DNA from: Lepisosteus oculatus
Lineage: Eukaryota; Chordata; Actinopteri; Semionotiformes; Lepisosteidae
NCBI RefSeq assembly: GCF_040954835.1
Contig: NC_090705.1
Span: 16,132,436-16,196,435 of the forward strand
Length of the DNA stretch: 64,000 nucleotides
Direction of reading: 5' to 3'
The translations under genes and the position numbers were made by a program. Positions 40,252-51,753 of this stretch are shown one piece after another; the first letter of the stretch is position 1, and every line of letters starts with the position of its first letter. A model generated the notes under the pieces. It saw nothing but the letters and a program-made list of their open reading frames with translations. It searched no databases and was not told where the DNA came from.

Positions 40252-40285
40252 GTGGTGGGTTAGCTCAGCTGGTTAGAGTGTGAGG
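40252..40285 (+). pseudogene. tRNA-Ile-like 5' half (D-arm)
   Basis: 'gtgggttagctcagctggtt' followed by 'agagtgtg' matches the 5' half of eukaryotic tRNA-Ile(AAU), including the whole A-box. The sequence that follows does not make a good anticodon stem or T-arm, so this is not a working tRNA. A matching 3' half lies at 40,571-40,614. Confidence 0.4.
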
Positions 40286-40570
40286 CTTATATGCTTGGTT
40301 ATGGGCAAGTGCAATCTGTGGTTATGTGCAAAATGAAGAGGTAATGTACAATTATAGGGGCTTAGGGCGGTTGTGTGGGGAGTACACTTACAGTTTCTAG
40401 TAAGCTGTGTGGACTTCTGTAGGAGTGGTGTGTAATGACTACGTAGGGCATGATGTCTTTTGTGCAATGTTATATTTATTTTCAACGTAATGTTTGTTTA
40501 TATATTACTTTCTAAGCCTCTGCGTGTGTAAAACATAGCTACCTGGACGCAAAACAAGTATTATTGAATC

Positions 40571-40614
40571 GTTAGTGCATAATAATACCAAGGTTGTGCG
40601 TTTGAACCCCATAC
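40571..40614 (+). pseudogene. tRNA-Ile-like 3' half (anticodon and T-arm)
   Basis: 'gttagtgcataataatacca' then 'aggttgtgcgtttgaacccc' resembles the anticodon region and T-arm of tRNA-Ile(AAU), with a B-box-like 'gtttgaacccc'. It follows the 5' half at 40,252 after about 285 bases of unrelated sequence. Either one tRNA pseudogene was split by an insertion, or these are two separate fragments. Confidence 0.35.
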
Positions 40615-41269
40615 ATTCCACATTTCACTTATGTTGCGCTGTTATGGAACAAGTGACATGATCACTGGGCCCAAAACACAATATTTAAATGCCTACTTGT
40701 AGTACTGTATATTCTAAATATTTCTTTTTCTAAATATTTCAAAACATTTTCTCCTTAACCCAAATCCCACTGGGCGATCATTCTTCTCCCGTAAGTTTTT
40801 AAAATGCTCTGATCATGAACCTGTTCACAACTCCAAAGCATTGGAGGTTTTACTCATGATATCCTCGGAAATATTTAACAGATTTCATGAAAGAAAATAG
40901 TTTGGCATCGTCTTCAAAAGAGTGTTAAAAAAAGCTTTACTTAATTATGAATTCTGAACATGAAGATTACCAACAGCACAGCTTTGTTAATTTGCCATCG
41001 CATCTCCTAATTTCAGAATACAATAACCCAAGGGCATCGTGCAGAAAGCCTAAGAAAAGACAGAGCTTTCTTTCACCACAGTAACTCAATCAGAATTTTA
41101 GTCCACATTATAAAGAACTGCATGCTGCATAATTTATCCCACTGAAACAATACGAACGGTCTGGCAGAATCCTTAATGTCCCTTATCAATGAGGTCCTTC
41201 ATCCTGCTGTTGCAACACTATTTCAAGATTTTTAAACCTGTTGACCTGCGGTAGTGGGAGCCAGATTTT

Positions 41270-41332
41270 TAGATATAATAAGAACATACAAATTAGAAAG
41301 GTCCATTCAACCCACAAAGCTCTATATTCCCT
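41270..41332 (-). repeat. CR1/L2-like LINE tail, reverse orientation
   Basis: 'ataataagaacatacaaatt' and 'gaaaggtccattcaacccac' then 'aaagctc' is the reversed form of the tail found at the end of the plus-strand copies (gatgggtcgaatggcctc-like). Only the extreme 3' end is recognised. Confidence 0.5.
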
Positions 41333-43401
41333 GCAGCAAAAACCAAGTCCTGAGCCTGTTTGCAGTTGTTTCATGCTGGACTTTCAGTGCAAAAGCAGTG
41401 GAGCTGGGCTGGCTCAGCTGGACAAAAAGCCCTGGGGGTTTACGGACTGGAAGTGAATGAAGAAAGGCAAAAGCACACAGACATATAAACAAAGTTATCT
41501 TTTAAAAATGGCATATGAATCTCAAAAATGTGCAAAATAGCTTTTTAGAAATCACAGCTCCCTTAAATGACGCTAGTTAGGAATTTAATTATTTTCATTT
41601 AATCTGTGTTGTTAAAAAAAACGTCTGGAGAGCTTTACAATGGCTTACATATTGTTTCTTATGATCTTTGCCAAGGGCTTTTTGTTTCCTTTAATTCAAA
41701 TTGCCAACAAATGTGGAGTGACAACAACCATATTCATGATGCTGTCCAAAGCTCAAAAGATCAGTCAACCAAGGGGATACACTTTAGCTCAGGGTGCAGG
41801 TAGTCATGAATTCAACCCTGCGGTCACAACATGGGGCAAAGGCAGGTGTGAAGCACTTTCTGCAGAGTGTGGGACAACTGTGGGCGCTACAGTACACAGG
41901 GGCAAGAGAAGCCAGCCAGCTATTAGTTCCAGTCTCCTGCTTGAAGAGTATCTGAACTGATGCTATTCAGAATGATCAATTCAAGACAATAAAGTGACTG
42001 ATAAGACTGTTGCTCTTCATCTTCTGAAACCTACCTAGGTTTCAATGCACTGTGGCAAAATCTACATTCCCATGCTATAAACCTCACCTTCTAGATATTT
42101 CTTTAGCAATATGCCTTTATGCTAATCAAATGGTATTTATGGCTCTGGAGATACAAATCTACCAACACTCTTGCTCCTTAAATAACTACTGCTGCTTAGA
42201 CAAAGACGTCACTAAGTACTACTGCAACCTCTGCTTCACGTGCAGACTGTAATAATTACATCCCACACCAAGACTTACAAGATTAATGCCCCAGTAAGGA
42301 AACTGTGCTGCAGAAATAAGACATTAAACGTGCTACATAAAGAGCCCATGGCGCTTACTGGAAGAATAGGGGTGTTGACTAGCATCCTGGCTAAATTTCA
42401 CTCCAGGCTTCAACAATCAGGCTTTCCTTACAGTCCTCTGTAATTCAATGGAATAAGCAATTCCTCACATCGACACTGGACCTGCTGTGTCGGGGGGGTG
42501 CTGGTGCTGAACGGCAGAGACATGTCAATCATAATATGGGGCCCGTACTTCTGATGAAGTGGGTCGTCTTCCCCACAAAAGAATTGTGGAATGAGAAGTG
42601 TAAAGCTAAACGCAAGGAATTGTGTCAAAATATTATTCACTGGGAAAAAAGTCACGTTGCTTAATTCTACCTTTAGAATAGCTGGGCAACAAGAAAAAGC
42701 ATGTTCATCCAAACACTGCGCCTAAATGATCACAATTAATTTTAACACTCCTAGCCCTTATAGAGCTATGTGCAGAGCTTTGTCACGGCATGTTTACAAC
42801 ATCAGCTACATACCTGATAAGACAACATGATACTTTTCCTTTAATTATGGCTTAAATAAACTAAAAATTTAAGCTTCCGAACGCATGTACTGTGTGAATA
42901 ATAATCCCTTCAAGAGCTGTTAAAGCGACAAAGCTCTGAAACAAACAGTGGATTGCAGCGCATTTCCAACTCAACGTGGTTTCGACGCAGGTATGAAGGT
43001 ATAGATATAATTATTAATGGCGGCTCGTGTGACCCACGAGAACAGCAAAACGCTAGTTCTTTTTTTTGGGGGGGGTTCGAAAGTTAAAGGCAACTTTCCA
43101 AAGAACATCACAATTAGGAAATTGATCTACCCAGTTCTGGGATAGTGTGTTAGCAATATTAAGCATTATGTCGAGAAGCAATACATATCTTAACACCATA
43201 GCTTAGCAACAGGACGCCTAATTACAGCCAGACAAGATAGCCTAGTTTCTTGGAATCCGCCTGAGAAGTTGGACAATACGGCCAAAGAATGAATACAGGT
43301 GGTTGACAAAGACCGCTCCGAGAGATGAGTCACTGGGCATAAGCAAGTTCAAGCAGCCAAATCGTAAAAAAACATTTATCGAATTAAACCCCCAGTCTGA
43401 G

Positions 43402-43593
43402 TCACAGAGCACGCTGGATTTGCTCCTCCGGCAACAAGTCACGGCAGTTATCTTCGTTTCTGAATAGAAAGGCGTAGCGGGGTTTCTTTGGGGGTGGGGG
43501 TGATACGTGTTTTATTCGGCCCTTTCCTTGTAGCCTTTTCATTTCCAGTTTTTCCTGAAAATCGTGGGAGCTCAGTGTCCATGGATCTGCCAT
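43402..43593 (-). CDS. Unexplained protein-like small open frame in pard6g intron 1
   Basis: From an ATG at 43,593 with purine at -3 and G at +4, the minus strand encodes 63 residues ending at 43,402. The product is charged and protein-like: MADPWTLSSHDFQEKLEMKR at the start, a proline run SPPPPKKPRY in the middle, and a C-terminus with NEDNCRDLLPEEQIQRAL. The frame is open further upstream to about 43,680 (PSWDLDEFARTSEGF). An AG at the end of 'gtttaaacag' would join it in phase 0 to pard6g exon 1, giving a protein that diverges before the PB1 domain, but the pyrimidine tract there is poor. I do not recognise the sequence. Alternatives are a microprotein, an alternative pard6g exon, a transposon remnant or chance. 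Confidence 0.3.
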   Translation of the reverse strand: MADPWTLSSHDFQEKLEMKRLQGKGRIKHVSPPPPKKPRYAFLFRNEDNCRDLLPEEQIQRAL

Positions 43594-43978
43594 CTCGTTC
43601 GCTACCAGGCGAAATCCTTCGCTTGTGCGTGCAAATTCATCCAGGTCCCAGCTTGGCTGTTTAAACACGGATTCTGCCTAGCGTGCGTTTTTCGCACTCC
43701 ACATCACTAAAGCGCAGTAAGAGCTCAGCAAAAACCGCAAAGATTTCTAAAAAGGGAGGGAGAGCATTTAACCGAGATGGATTGCAAACATTTACCAACT
43801 GGTAATTGGTTTCGAAAACACAGGAATGCGCAATTCCAAATTGCACTTTAGTAAGCGCGAGCGAACTCATTTGCAATTAAAGATCTCAATCGTTTGCAGC
43901 ATCCACAAATTAAGAGACGAGTAAATAAGGAGTTTAACTAAATAGAGGTACCCCCGCCACGATAAAACAAATCCTTAC

Positions 43979-44050
43979 CTTGCTTTTTACTTCAACAGCC
44001 GTGCAGTCCAAGTATCGTAAGGACTGGGATTTATTAAAACTCCTGTTCAT
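43979..44050 (-). CDS. pard6g: pard6g coding exon 1 (start of protein)
   Basis: The exon encodes residues 1-24, starting MNRSFNKSQSLRYLDCTAVE and ending VKSK, and is followed by a consensus GTAAGG donor. The human PARD6G start (MNRSF.KSQ.LR....) is nearly the same, while PARD6A and PARD6B starts differ, which fixes the paralogue. The ATG at 44,050 was chosen by this match; an in-frame upstream ATG at 44,197 would add residues unlike any PAR6 and is read as 5' untranslated sequence. The VEVKSK residues begin the PB1 domain, including the basic lysine that contacts atypical PKC. Transcription runs right to left. Confidence 0.93.
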
Positions 44051-44430
44051 TGTTTTGGTTACTTTCAGAAGTTCCCACTCGCCCTCGGAAACCAGGGCTT
44101 GCAGATCTGTCAGTGAATTCCTCTGTCCTGTGTGGTGAGCGGAAGAAAAGAAAGTTGAAAGTTTCTCCGTTGACTGTATCCCGAGGATCCGTAGCACTCG
44201 GTTGCTAGCTCGCCTGTGTTTCAGGAAAGCCGAAATGAAGAGCAGTAGAACTCACTGCCTCTGAATGGGGGAGTGAGTGAAGTTTGCGATGACATCACCG
44301 CGCCCCAGCAAGGATACAAACACTCCCCAAATCTGTCTGCTCTTGTGGCGGAGGGCTGTGTATCCTCCGCCGCAGCAGAGGACGCGGTTGTTTCAGGACT
44401 GTGCGCGCCCTCAGCGGAAGTTTTGGAAGA
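44051..44430 (-). promoter_or_regulatory. pard6g: Probable pard6g promoter and 5' UTR
   Basis: This segment directly upstream of pard6g exon 1 is richer in G, C and CpG than its surroundings, most strongly at 44,290-44,420 ('catcaccgcgccccagcaag', 'gaggacgcggttg', 'gtgcgcgccctcagcgg'). There is no TATA box at a useful distance, as expected for a CpG-type vertebrate promoter. A perfect 8-bp inverted repeat with a 9-base loop lies at 44,347-44,371 (GGCGGAGG ... CCTCCGCC). Promoter function is inferred from position and composition. Confidence 0.45.
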
Positions 44431-44839
44431 AGTTACTTTTTTTTAACCAAAATATAGTTTGTGTCTTGTACACAGAGGGATGTATTCAAAATAGCATCTA
44501 AAGCGATCGGCGGACGCATTGAGATTTGTAAAATAGGCCTGTTGTACTAGCTTTGCCGTAAAGCTGAAAGTTTGAGAAAAGTACACAGTAACGCAATGCA
44601 ATGATCACACTTTGACGACGTTAGGAATTAGGACCGGTAGGGGGTAGGACTTTTGTGATGTTATGAAGGGGGGACGGGCGTGTAAGTTACTCCTAGAATA
44701 AAAGTTATTTATGTTATGTTTGCTGAAAACAGTTGCGGATGAATCTGCAGTGTCAGAAAGCTGCTTATTCACTCTGGACGGGAGGCTAGATTAGTGCAGG
44801 GAAAACACATAGATAAGTGTGCAGGAACAACCCAAGCAG

Positions 44840-44975
44840 AAAGTTTTTAGAAGGAGAAAAGAAAGGATAGCATCAGAGGAACATGTCAAATCCACACAGA
44901 AGGAGTCCAGAATTGAACCCTCGAGTTGTAAGACAACAGTGCTAACTGTCTTGCCACCATGATACCTGAGTAAAC
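44840..44975 (-). repeat. tRNA-headed SINE, reverse orientation
   Basis: The minus strand reads 'atggtggcaagacagttagc' and 'actgttgtcttacaactcga' followed by the B-box-like 'gggttcaattctgga', and the end of the plus-strand segment has 'caaatccacacagaaggagt'. This is the very common fish tRNA-headed repeat of the type 'gtggttagcactgttgcctc'. Limits are approximate. Confidence 0.55.
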
Positions 44976-45375
44976 TATTTCACAATTTAAGGAAAGCACT
45001 TAAAATATGTTCAAAGTCACCTCATTTTATAGCATGACACTCTGTGGACCCACTTTGGTAATATGATATATCCTTAATTCATTTATTTTTAGAGGGAGCT
45101 GCCAATAACAAATGTGATGTTTTGGGAATGAAGTTAAAGTGTATCATGGGACAGACTGCTCAAAGCCTTCTCTTCCTACTACTATAAATCTATAAATCTT
45201 CATTCAGGCACTCTTTTGTTTTGTTATTGAGGTATTTTGCAGCATATTTTATGTTTTTAATGCTGCACCACTCAAAACAGAGCCAGGTCAGTCTGTGTGG
45301 GGTCTCAGGAGGCTTGGCCAACAGAGGCCATAGCTGTCTCCATGGTTACTGCTCCCTGTCAGCACAGAGACAAGT

Positions 45376-45885
45376 CTGACAGCTGTCTCTTTGTCTCTGG
45401 ACACCTCCTCCCTGCCACTCACAGTGTGACAGCTTCACCTGTTCCATGCAGTGACCCTGAGGCAGTAACACCTAATGATACTTAACTGTGGTAATGTCAC
45501 TGAAAGCTCTCCTATTCATTATTAATGAAAACATTGTTTCTCAAATGATTGATGTGGACAAACAGCCACTTTTCATAGGATCACAGACATGTATTGGGAT
45601 CATTCACCCTGTAACACTACTATTCACTTCCAAAATCCAAAATAAATCAACCTTCATCAATTTTTTTTTTCAGTTATTGCAAGTGGCAAATACGATTTCT
45701 ACTGATTTAACTATTTACAAAAAAAATGGTGTGGAACGTACAGGGACGTGTGTATATGAATGAGTTATAAAGTTTACTCTGACAGTTCATAGTTCTTTTT
45801 TTCATCCTTGTTTAACATGAAAAACAAGAGGAACATAGGACAGTGATACTCTGTTCCTTAAAGCAGGTTTTCATTCTGAGTTTTT
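45376..45885. repeat. Left copy of a duplicated segment, 3' flank of the dehydrogenase gene
   Basis: The segment matches 52,567-53,095 in the same orientation. Shared words include 'gtgacagcttcacctgtt', 'agtgaccctgaggcagtaa', 'ttcattattaatgaaaacat', 'tgattgatgtggacaaacag', 'cataggatcac' and 'tctgacagttcatagttc'. Together with three further collinear matches it shows that the gene territory was duplicated in tandem. Confidence 0.7.
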
Positions 45886-46995
45886 TATTCACTTAACCGG
45901 TCAGGACCTAGAATGTCTGCAGTAGAGTTGCAATAATAATTCACAATATGAAACACTTTGACATGTCATCGCAGAAAAACATGCAAGACAAAAGTTTTAA
46001 CATTTTTATTTATGTTGATTTACAATGTACATTTAAGAAAATATCCTAACATTTTTGGTGATGTTATAATATGTTATAATAATAAATTATTGACATAGAA
46101 TTTAATCTGAGGTATTTTGTGGAAATAAAGTATATAATCTTCAGGTGCACGTTAGACATACAGATAAACCAAAGTAAAAGACAAAATGTATTGCGAAGAG
46201 TATGAATAGCATAGAAAATCATTAGAAAAGTAAAAGCGAATGTACGGAATCAGACGGTCTACAATTGTGTACAAGTGGCTCAGACTCCCCTCTAGTGGAC
46301 AACATTTGTTCCTGCATAATTTCCCAGGAATTCGACAAAGAGGAAAACTGAAATCTTAATGCACCCAACAAGTGCTTGCACCACACTGTTATTACTTTAC
46401 TCAAGAGCGTCAACTCCTGAATAGAGACGCTGTGACTTTGCACATACATACTATACATTTCATGTAAAATATGAATGAATCTTAATTTTTTAAACACACA
46501 GATATTAGTCATTCCAATTTGTAGTTTATCTTTAAATTTATGTTAACCTTTTTACACTAGGATTATTATTTAAAACCATAAGCATAAAACCTGTATGAGA
46601 GAGAAACAGAAAAAAAAACATACTATTATTAGGATTTCACTGTGCTTTCAGGCAATGTCATAGAGTCATTTTATCCTTTGAGATTTTCACAACTGTTGAA
46701 ACCATCCTGAAATCAGCTTTAACTACCAATAACAAGGGAGCCACCCACAGTTGTGCTCAGGTGAACAGTTGTGTCCATTACACATCTATAACATGTCTAT
46801 AACACATCTATAACTGATGAGATACATGTGATTGTAGACAGGCCTGTTCTCCAACTCCCAGAGAACTTGCATAGTTACAGTACAAGAAGAACACAGTGTC
46901 AGGTTATTTCCAGTGCTGTGCTAGGCAGGTCCAGTTCTTGAGTGTTGGGTTCCTGAAACTCCAGATCCAACGCAGAACCCTTCCCACCCCTGGCA

Positions 46996-49900
46996 TTATG
47001 ACTGCATCTCATCAGGGGCTGAGTTTCCGCTGAGGACAGCCAGGGCATTAGTGACCATTCTCTCCACCATCTTCTGGGTTGTCTCAAAAGTATGGGTTCC
47101 CATGTGCGGCAGCACAATGACATTCTCAAGCCCGAGCAAGGGGTGATCTCTATAGAGGCAAAGAACCGCAGCACAATATGTTGATGTCACTAGGTATCGC
47201 TCCACAGGCTGTGATATTGCCACTAACTTTTGAAGTGTTCATTCTGTGTCACTAGTTGCCCCTTTAAGGTGGTCCTCTTCCCCGATTTGGCTTTCCAGAT
47301 AAGAACACTTAAACTCCGCTTACGATTACGAATCAATAAACTGCCTGTCACCATCAAATTCTTGCTATACAGAGAAGACAACACTGGCTGAGGAAGCTGA
47401 GCTGCGCAAGTAAATCAGTCACCCTGACCAAGGCAACATATATATTGATCACAGTTGAAATACCAGGGTCATCACTCAGGAAGGAGCACTCAGAAAAAAC
47501 TCTGACAAATCCAAAAACAACATGCACAAACCACACAGAAGGCAGGCCACACTGAAACTGAACTCTGGACACAAGAACTGTGAAGCTGCAGACTTAACCT
47601 CCAGTGCCGCCACAGCCCCTGGTTAAGCAGGGAACAGAAAAGAACTGTGGGCTACAATGACAGAGCAATGACAGGGGGTGATTTGCACAGACTGACCTTG
47701 GCAGAGGTTCAGGGTAAGTGACATCCAGAGCTGCAGCTCCAATCACTCCTTTCTGAAGCGCATCTACCAGGGCATCCTGGTCCACCACCAAGCCTTCGGC
47801 CAAGAAGGAGAACATGTTTGTCTTTAACAATACATAACTTAAACCAGCCAACTGGAAAACATGCCAGTTAAAACACTAATTTTTACATATGGAAACTAGG
47901 CCGTATGCGAGAGCACATGAAAAGGAGTAATAAAACTATTGTCCCCTGACAGCTTCTGTTTCCCTCTTATTATTAGATGATTACTGAATTATTTCTTCAC
48001 ATCAGCACGAGGACTAACAAACTGCCTGTGGCATCCACAGAGGGGTATGATTACACCTGTTGAAGTCAGTTTAATTTGAATTACTTTTAATAAATCTCAA
48101 TTTTAATGAATGTTTATTTGAGTAGTCAATGATTATATACCCAACCACTTTGGAATGACCAATTAATGAGACTCAGCCTTCCTGTAACAGCTCCTGTTGC
48201 TGTGAAGTGTGAATGAAGACAGGTTTACAATACAAGCTCCTATGATACATTCACCTGTCCATCTGTTGCTCAGGTCCAACTCAGACCCTAGGAAGATACC
48301 CAATTACACTAAAGCACAAAACATCTGCTTCTCTTTGTCACAGAAGTAGTCCCATTTGACATGGGGTAAATAAGCTGCCATTTGGCTAATTATTGTCCTT
48401 ATTTTGCCACGGAAATATCTGCCACTGACTTTTTGGAGCAAAACTCATTTTAATTATTTTGCTCAGTTATGTGGTGCTGGTAGCTTTGCATGGGAAGTTG
48501 TCTTTGTCGGTCAAAGAATTGTTTAGAAATACCAACCACAAACAAATACTGTAATACATTTTTCATAATGCAGCTTATTGTTATTGTTTCCCACAGTACT
48601 GACTTCCTTCCAGAAGTTTGTAAAATATCCACAGTCAAGACTGTGCTATGTTATGCTTAAAAAATGAAATCTGAATGTGCTATTTAATGTTTCTTTTCAA
48701 TTCCTGATAACACTACCAAAACCTGAAAATGTGCATTTTTGAAGGGTTCTGTCTTTTTGTGTTTTTCATTCAAGCACCTACCTCTGCTGATGTTGATGAG
48801 TGTGCTGGTGGGCTTCATCAGGCTCAGCTCCCTGGCCCCTATCAATTTGTGTGTCTGTGGTGACAGGTTTACCACTAGCATGACAAAATCAGACTTTTGC
48901 AGCAGCTCGTCCATCTTCTCACAGTAATGCGCTTCCACAGCTCTCTCCTCCTCTACTTTCCTGCGTGGAGACAACTCTCAGTGACAGACACCGAGGGCAA
49001 TACTCAATACAGTACTGCTGTTTAATTATGGAAGATGGTACTTTGTTATTAGAGCTTGAATACTCATTAACTACTGTATTTTTGTACCTGAAATAAAATG
49101 TTTCATTTCTCTTACCTAACATCCTTTCCTGATGTCATCTCACATTCAAAAACAGCCTCCTTTGAATGGTATGTAGGCATTAAACATTAGACATTACTTT
49201 ATTATTAATGATTTTATTAATACGAATGACTAATACTTTACTCTTCTTCTACAATCCCTGAACCACTGAGATTTGTACTTGCAATACCATTAAATCTAGT
49301 TACAACTGAAGAGTTTATCCGTCAAGGTTCAAAATCGCTCTACAAAGGGAATGTGTGATTGAATATAAAGAGTTGGAGCTTATTAACAAATATAAAGTTT
49401 TGAATTTTCACACCACTAGTATTAACTAATTAAAGGGTGGGGTCATATAGGTGTTTAGTAAATGCTAAGCAGTCAAGAAGAGACAGAGAGCTCTTGACTT
49501 GCAAGCCTCCCTTGTGTACAGTATATTGAAGTCACCCAGCATCATGATGTTATCACTGCAGCTAGTGAGGTGGAGAGGCCTGTAACGTCTGCTAAGAATG
49601 CAAAGTGGGATCTAAGATTGCCACAAATTAAAATGGGAATTTCATTTGAAAATGGATCAGTTATTTAATGGACATTTGGCAACAATGGGCACACCTTCCC
49701 CCCTATTAGTCTGGTATAATGAGGGTGGTGCTGTATGTGATTGCAGCCTGGATGATGCACTGATGTATTTGTATGTACTTGTACCTCCGACTGCGGTTGT
49801 GATATAAGATTTTCATTTCAAATCCGTGAGCTCTTTGAGCAACCTTATATCCAATCCTGCCCATTCCGATGATGCCGAGAGTAGCACCGCTAACATCGAT

Positions 49901-51360
49901 GCCGAGGGCAACTTCTGGGAGGTGCTTTGTCTCGTGGTAAAGAGAAAATCTGTAACCTGCCGAAACACAATATCACGTCACCACAAAACCATACCATAGA
50001 ACACTACGTCATGTCTAAAACACAAAACAGAGCATCAAGTGCCAAAACCATTCACATGAAGGTTTATAGTAAACTGCAACAACACATGTTCTAGCAACAT
50101 AGCTGTGCCACTGACCTCCTGGCCCCATTTAGATACAGGTCAAGCTGCCTACACAGCAGAGGAGTTCAGGTAATCAGTCACAACAAAAGAGAGGTTGATA
50201 TAAAAAACTTCTACTTAAGTTACAGTAGACGATGGAGATGGATACCATATGTTGGATGCACACCTAAATTGACAAAGTTTTTTTCTTCTGGGAAGCATTT
50301 TCATCATTCTTTTACAGCAGGTGATTACTATAAATGACCTGACATAATGTAAGTGATGCAAGATTGATGAAGAAAGACCCACCTTTCTCCTCAAATGTCT
50401 ATGTAAACTGAAGTGTTTTAGTTTTACACAGGGCTGGTTGACTGTGATATTTGAGGGTCCAATTTTAAAATAAGAGAAATTAGGTAACTATATGCCAAGA
50501 ATAAAAAAAGCAAAGATTCCTGTGGCCCAAAAAATAGTTCATTCCTTATACAAATGAAACTCAACAAAATTTTCCAATGGGATAAGTAGAAACTGTGGCA
50601 GAAAACTGCCTTATGTTTGGTTTCAGAAATTGTTTAAATTAAGAAAAAAATGATTGCAGATAATTTGGGAAGCAAACACTGATATCATTATGATGGTAAA
50701 AATAAACATTATTTTCTGTTGTTCATCTACTAACTAATACTGAAGTAAAGTAAACTAAAATTAAAACTAAAAAGTAACTAAAATTAAACTTAAGTGCCTC
50801 AAAGCCACAGTTTTGGATATAAGGTAAAGTCTGTCTGATCACAGGGAACTTCTTCCCTGCCTCACAGCTTTAAGCCCTGCAGACTGAGACACAGCATTCA
50901 ACCTAGCTAGCAAAACCAACAGAAGAAACAATTATACCACTGAACATAGTGAAAATTCTGAAAGAGTCACAGAAGGAGGAAAGTTACCCTCTATAAGCTT
51001 GCGGGCTGATGCCAGCATCAAGGCCATGCCTAAGTCCGCAGTAGCATTATCAACAATATGTGGGGTGTTGGTCACTTTTACCCCAAAGCTGTTGATGAGA
51101 GGGATGTCAAGATGGTCAACCCCTACCCCTCCATTGACCACCACCTTCAGGTTAGGTAGGGAGCGCAGGAGATCCCTGTCGATCTCAGGTAGAGCATTCC
51201 ACATGAACACTGCTTGGATCTTGTCTGCAAAGCGCTCTCTGCTCTTGGTGAACTCGCCAGTGGAGACGAGGGTGAAGTGCTTCTCCACAATGGTTTCAAA
51301 GCGCTTATGGATCCCATCAGCATGACCAGGAGCAGTGGCTAAGATGTAAGGCTTTTCCAT
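46996..51360 (-). CDS. D-2-hydroxyacid dehydrogenase, glyoxylate/hydroxypyruvate reductase-like (2-ketogluconate reductase type)
   Basis: A complete five-exon coding gene. Coding exons (minus strand) are 51,360-50,988, 49,956-49,785, 48,960-48,782, 47,793-47,697 and 47,149-46,996. All borders are GT/AG, the phases agree, and the joined frame is 324 residues, normal for the family (human GRHPR has 328). The start [12 protein letters not shown] at 51,360 lies 12 bases inside its exon after a TTTTACAG acceptor. The product should reduce 2-keto acids such as hydroxypyruvate, glyoxylate or 2-ketogluconate with NAD(P)H, probably in the cytosol, as no signal peptide is seen. Visible landmarks: substrate-domain [10 protein letters not shown] at 77-86, the nucleotide motif GIIGMGRIG at 152-160, INISRG with catalytic Arg241, PEPLP with Glu270, and LPHMG with His289. 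It is not the direct GRHPR orthologue by eye; it resembles the GRHPR-like paralogues annotated in fish. Exact substrate is not decidable. Confidence 0.9.
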
Positions 51361-51753
51361 CACCTGGATATACTGTAAAAGGAACATGCTGTTACTTCTT
51401 GCAAGACTACAAATGAGCAAGAGCTTCTTCAAGCGAAATGGGTACTGGATTTTCATAAGCATGCAGTGCTTCAGCATGACACAAGTAAAACATTGCCTTT
51501 TCCTTAAGACCTGCCTTTTTGCAGAAAACTGACAGGTAGTGTATAGGCTGCCTGGTATAAGGTTTGCTAGGCTAGTCTAGACAACTGGAATTAGGTCCAT
51601 ATAGCAACAGGAGCATGGACAAGACAACACCATGTATAGCGATTGTGGCCACTGAACGGCTGAAGTACCTCTGTACTGAATATACTTTCCCGGCACAGAG
51701 CTCTTAAGGACTGTGTGTCCATTAAACCCATGTCATGCTTAAGAATGCAAAGG

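Larger units (their letters stand above)
32129..43978 (-). other. pard6g: pard6g intron 1
   Basis: Intron of about 11.85 kb between the GTAAGG donor after exon 1 and the CTGTAG acceptor before exon 2. It is a phase 0 intron, splitting the family's conserved VEVKSK / (F/Y)GAEFRRF junction. It contains a Tc1/mariner fossil, L2-like tails, an inverted Penelope-like tail pair, tRNA-like pieces and one unexplained small open frame (43,402-43,593). The remainder shows no gene that I can support. Confidence 0.85.
44431..46995. other. Intergenic stretch between pard6g and the dehydrogenase gene
   Basis: No exon is recognised here. It holds a tRNA-derived SINE (44,840-44,975), the left member of the duplicated segment (45,376-45,885) and the probable 3' untranslated region of the dehydrogenase gene. 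A minus-strand AATAAA at 46,010-46,005 could be its polyadenylation signal, which would make a 3' UTR of about 1 kb. Confidence 0.5.

Noticed and set aside
41785..41905. Further tRNA-headed SINE ('ttagctcagggtgcaggtag', then 'gaattcaaccc')
   Set aside because: Box-like words are present but the spacing is poor and no tail or second copy is seen; too weak to list.
44051..44197. In-frame upstream ATG extending pard6g by 49 residues
   Set aside because: The extra residues resemble no PAR6 protein, while the ATG at 44,050 gives the known family N-terminus exactly.
51361..51477. Upstream extension of dehydrogenase exon 1 to an ATG at 51,477
   Set aside because: A TTTTACAG acceptor lies between, at 51,373-51,380, and the residues before MEKPYIL look intronic.
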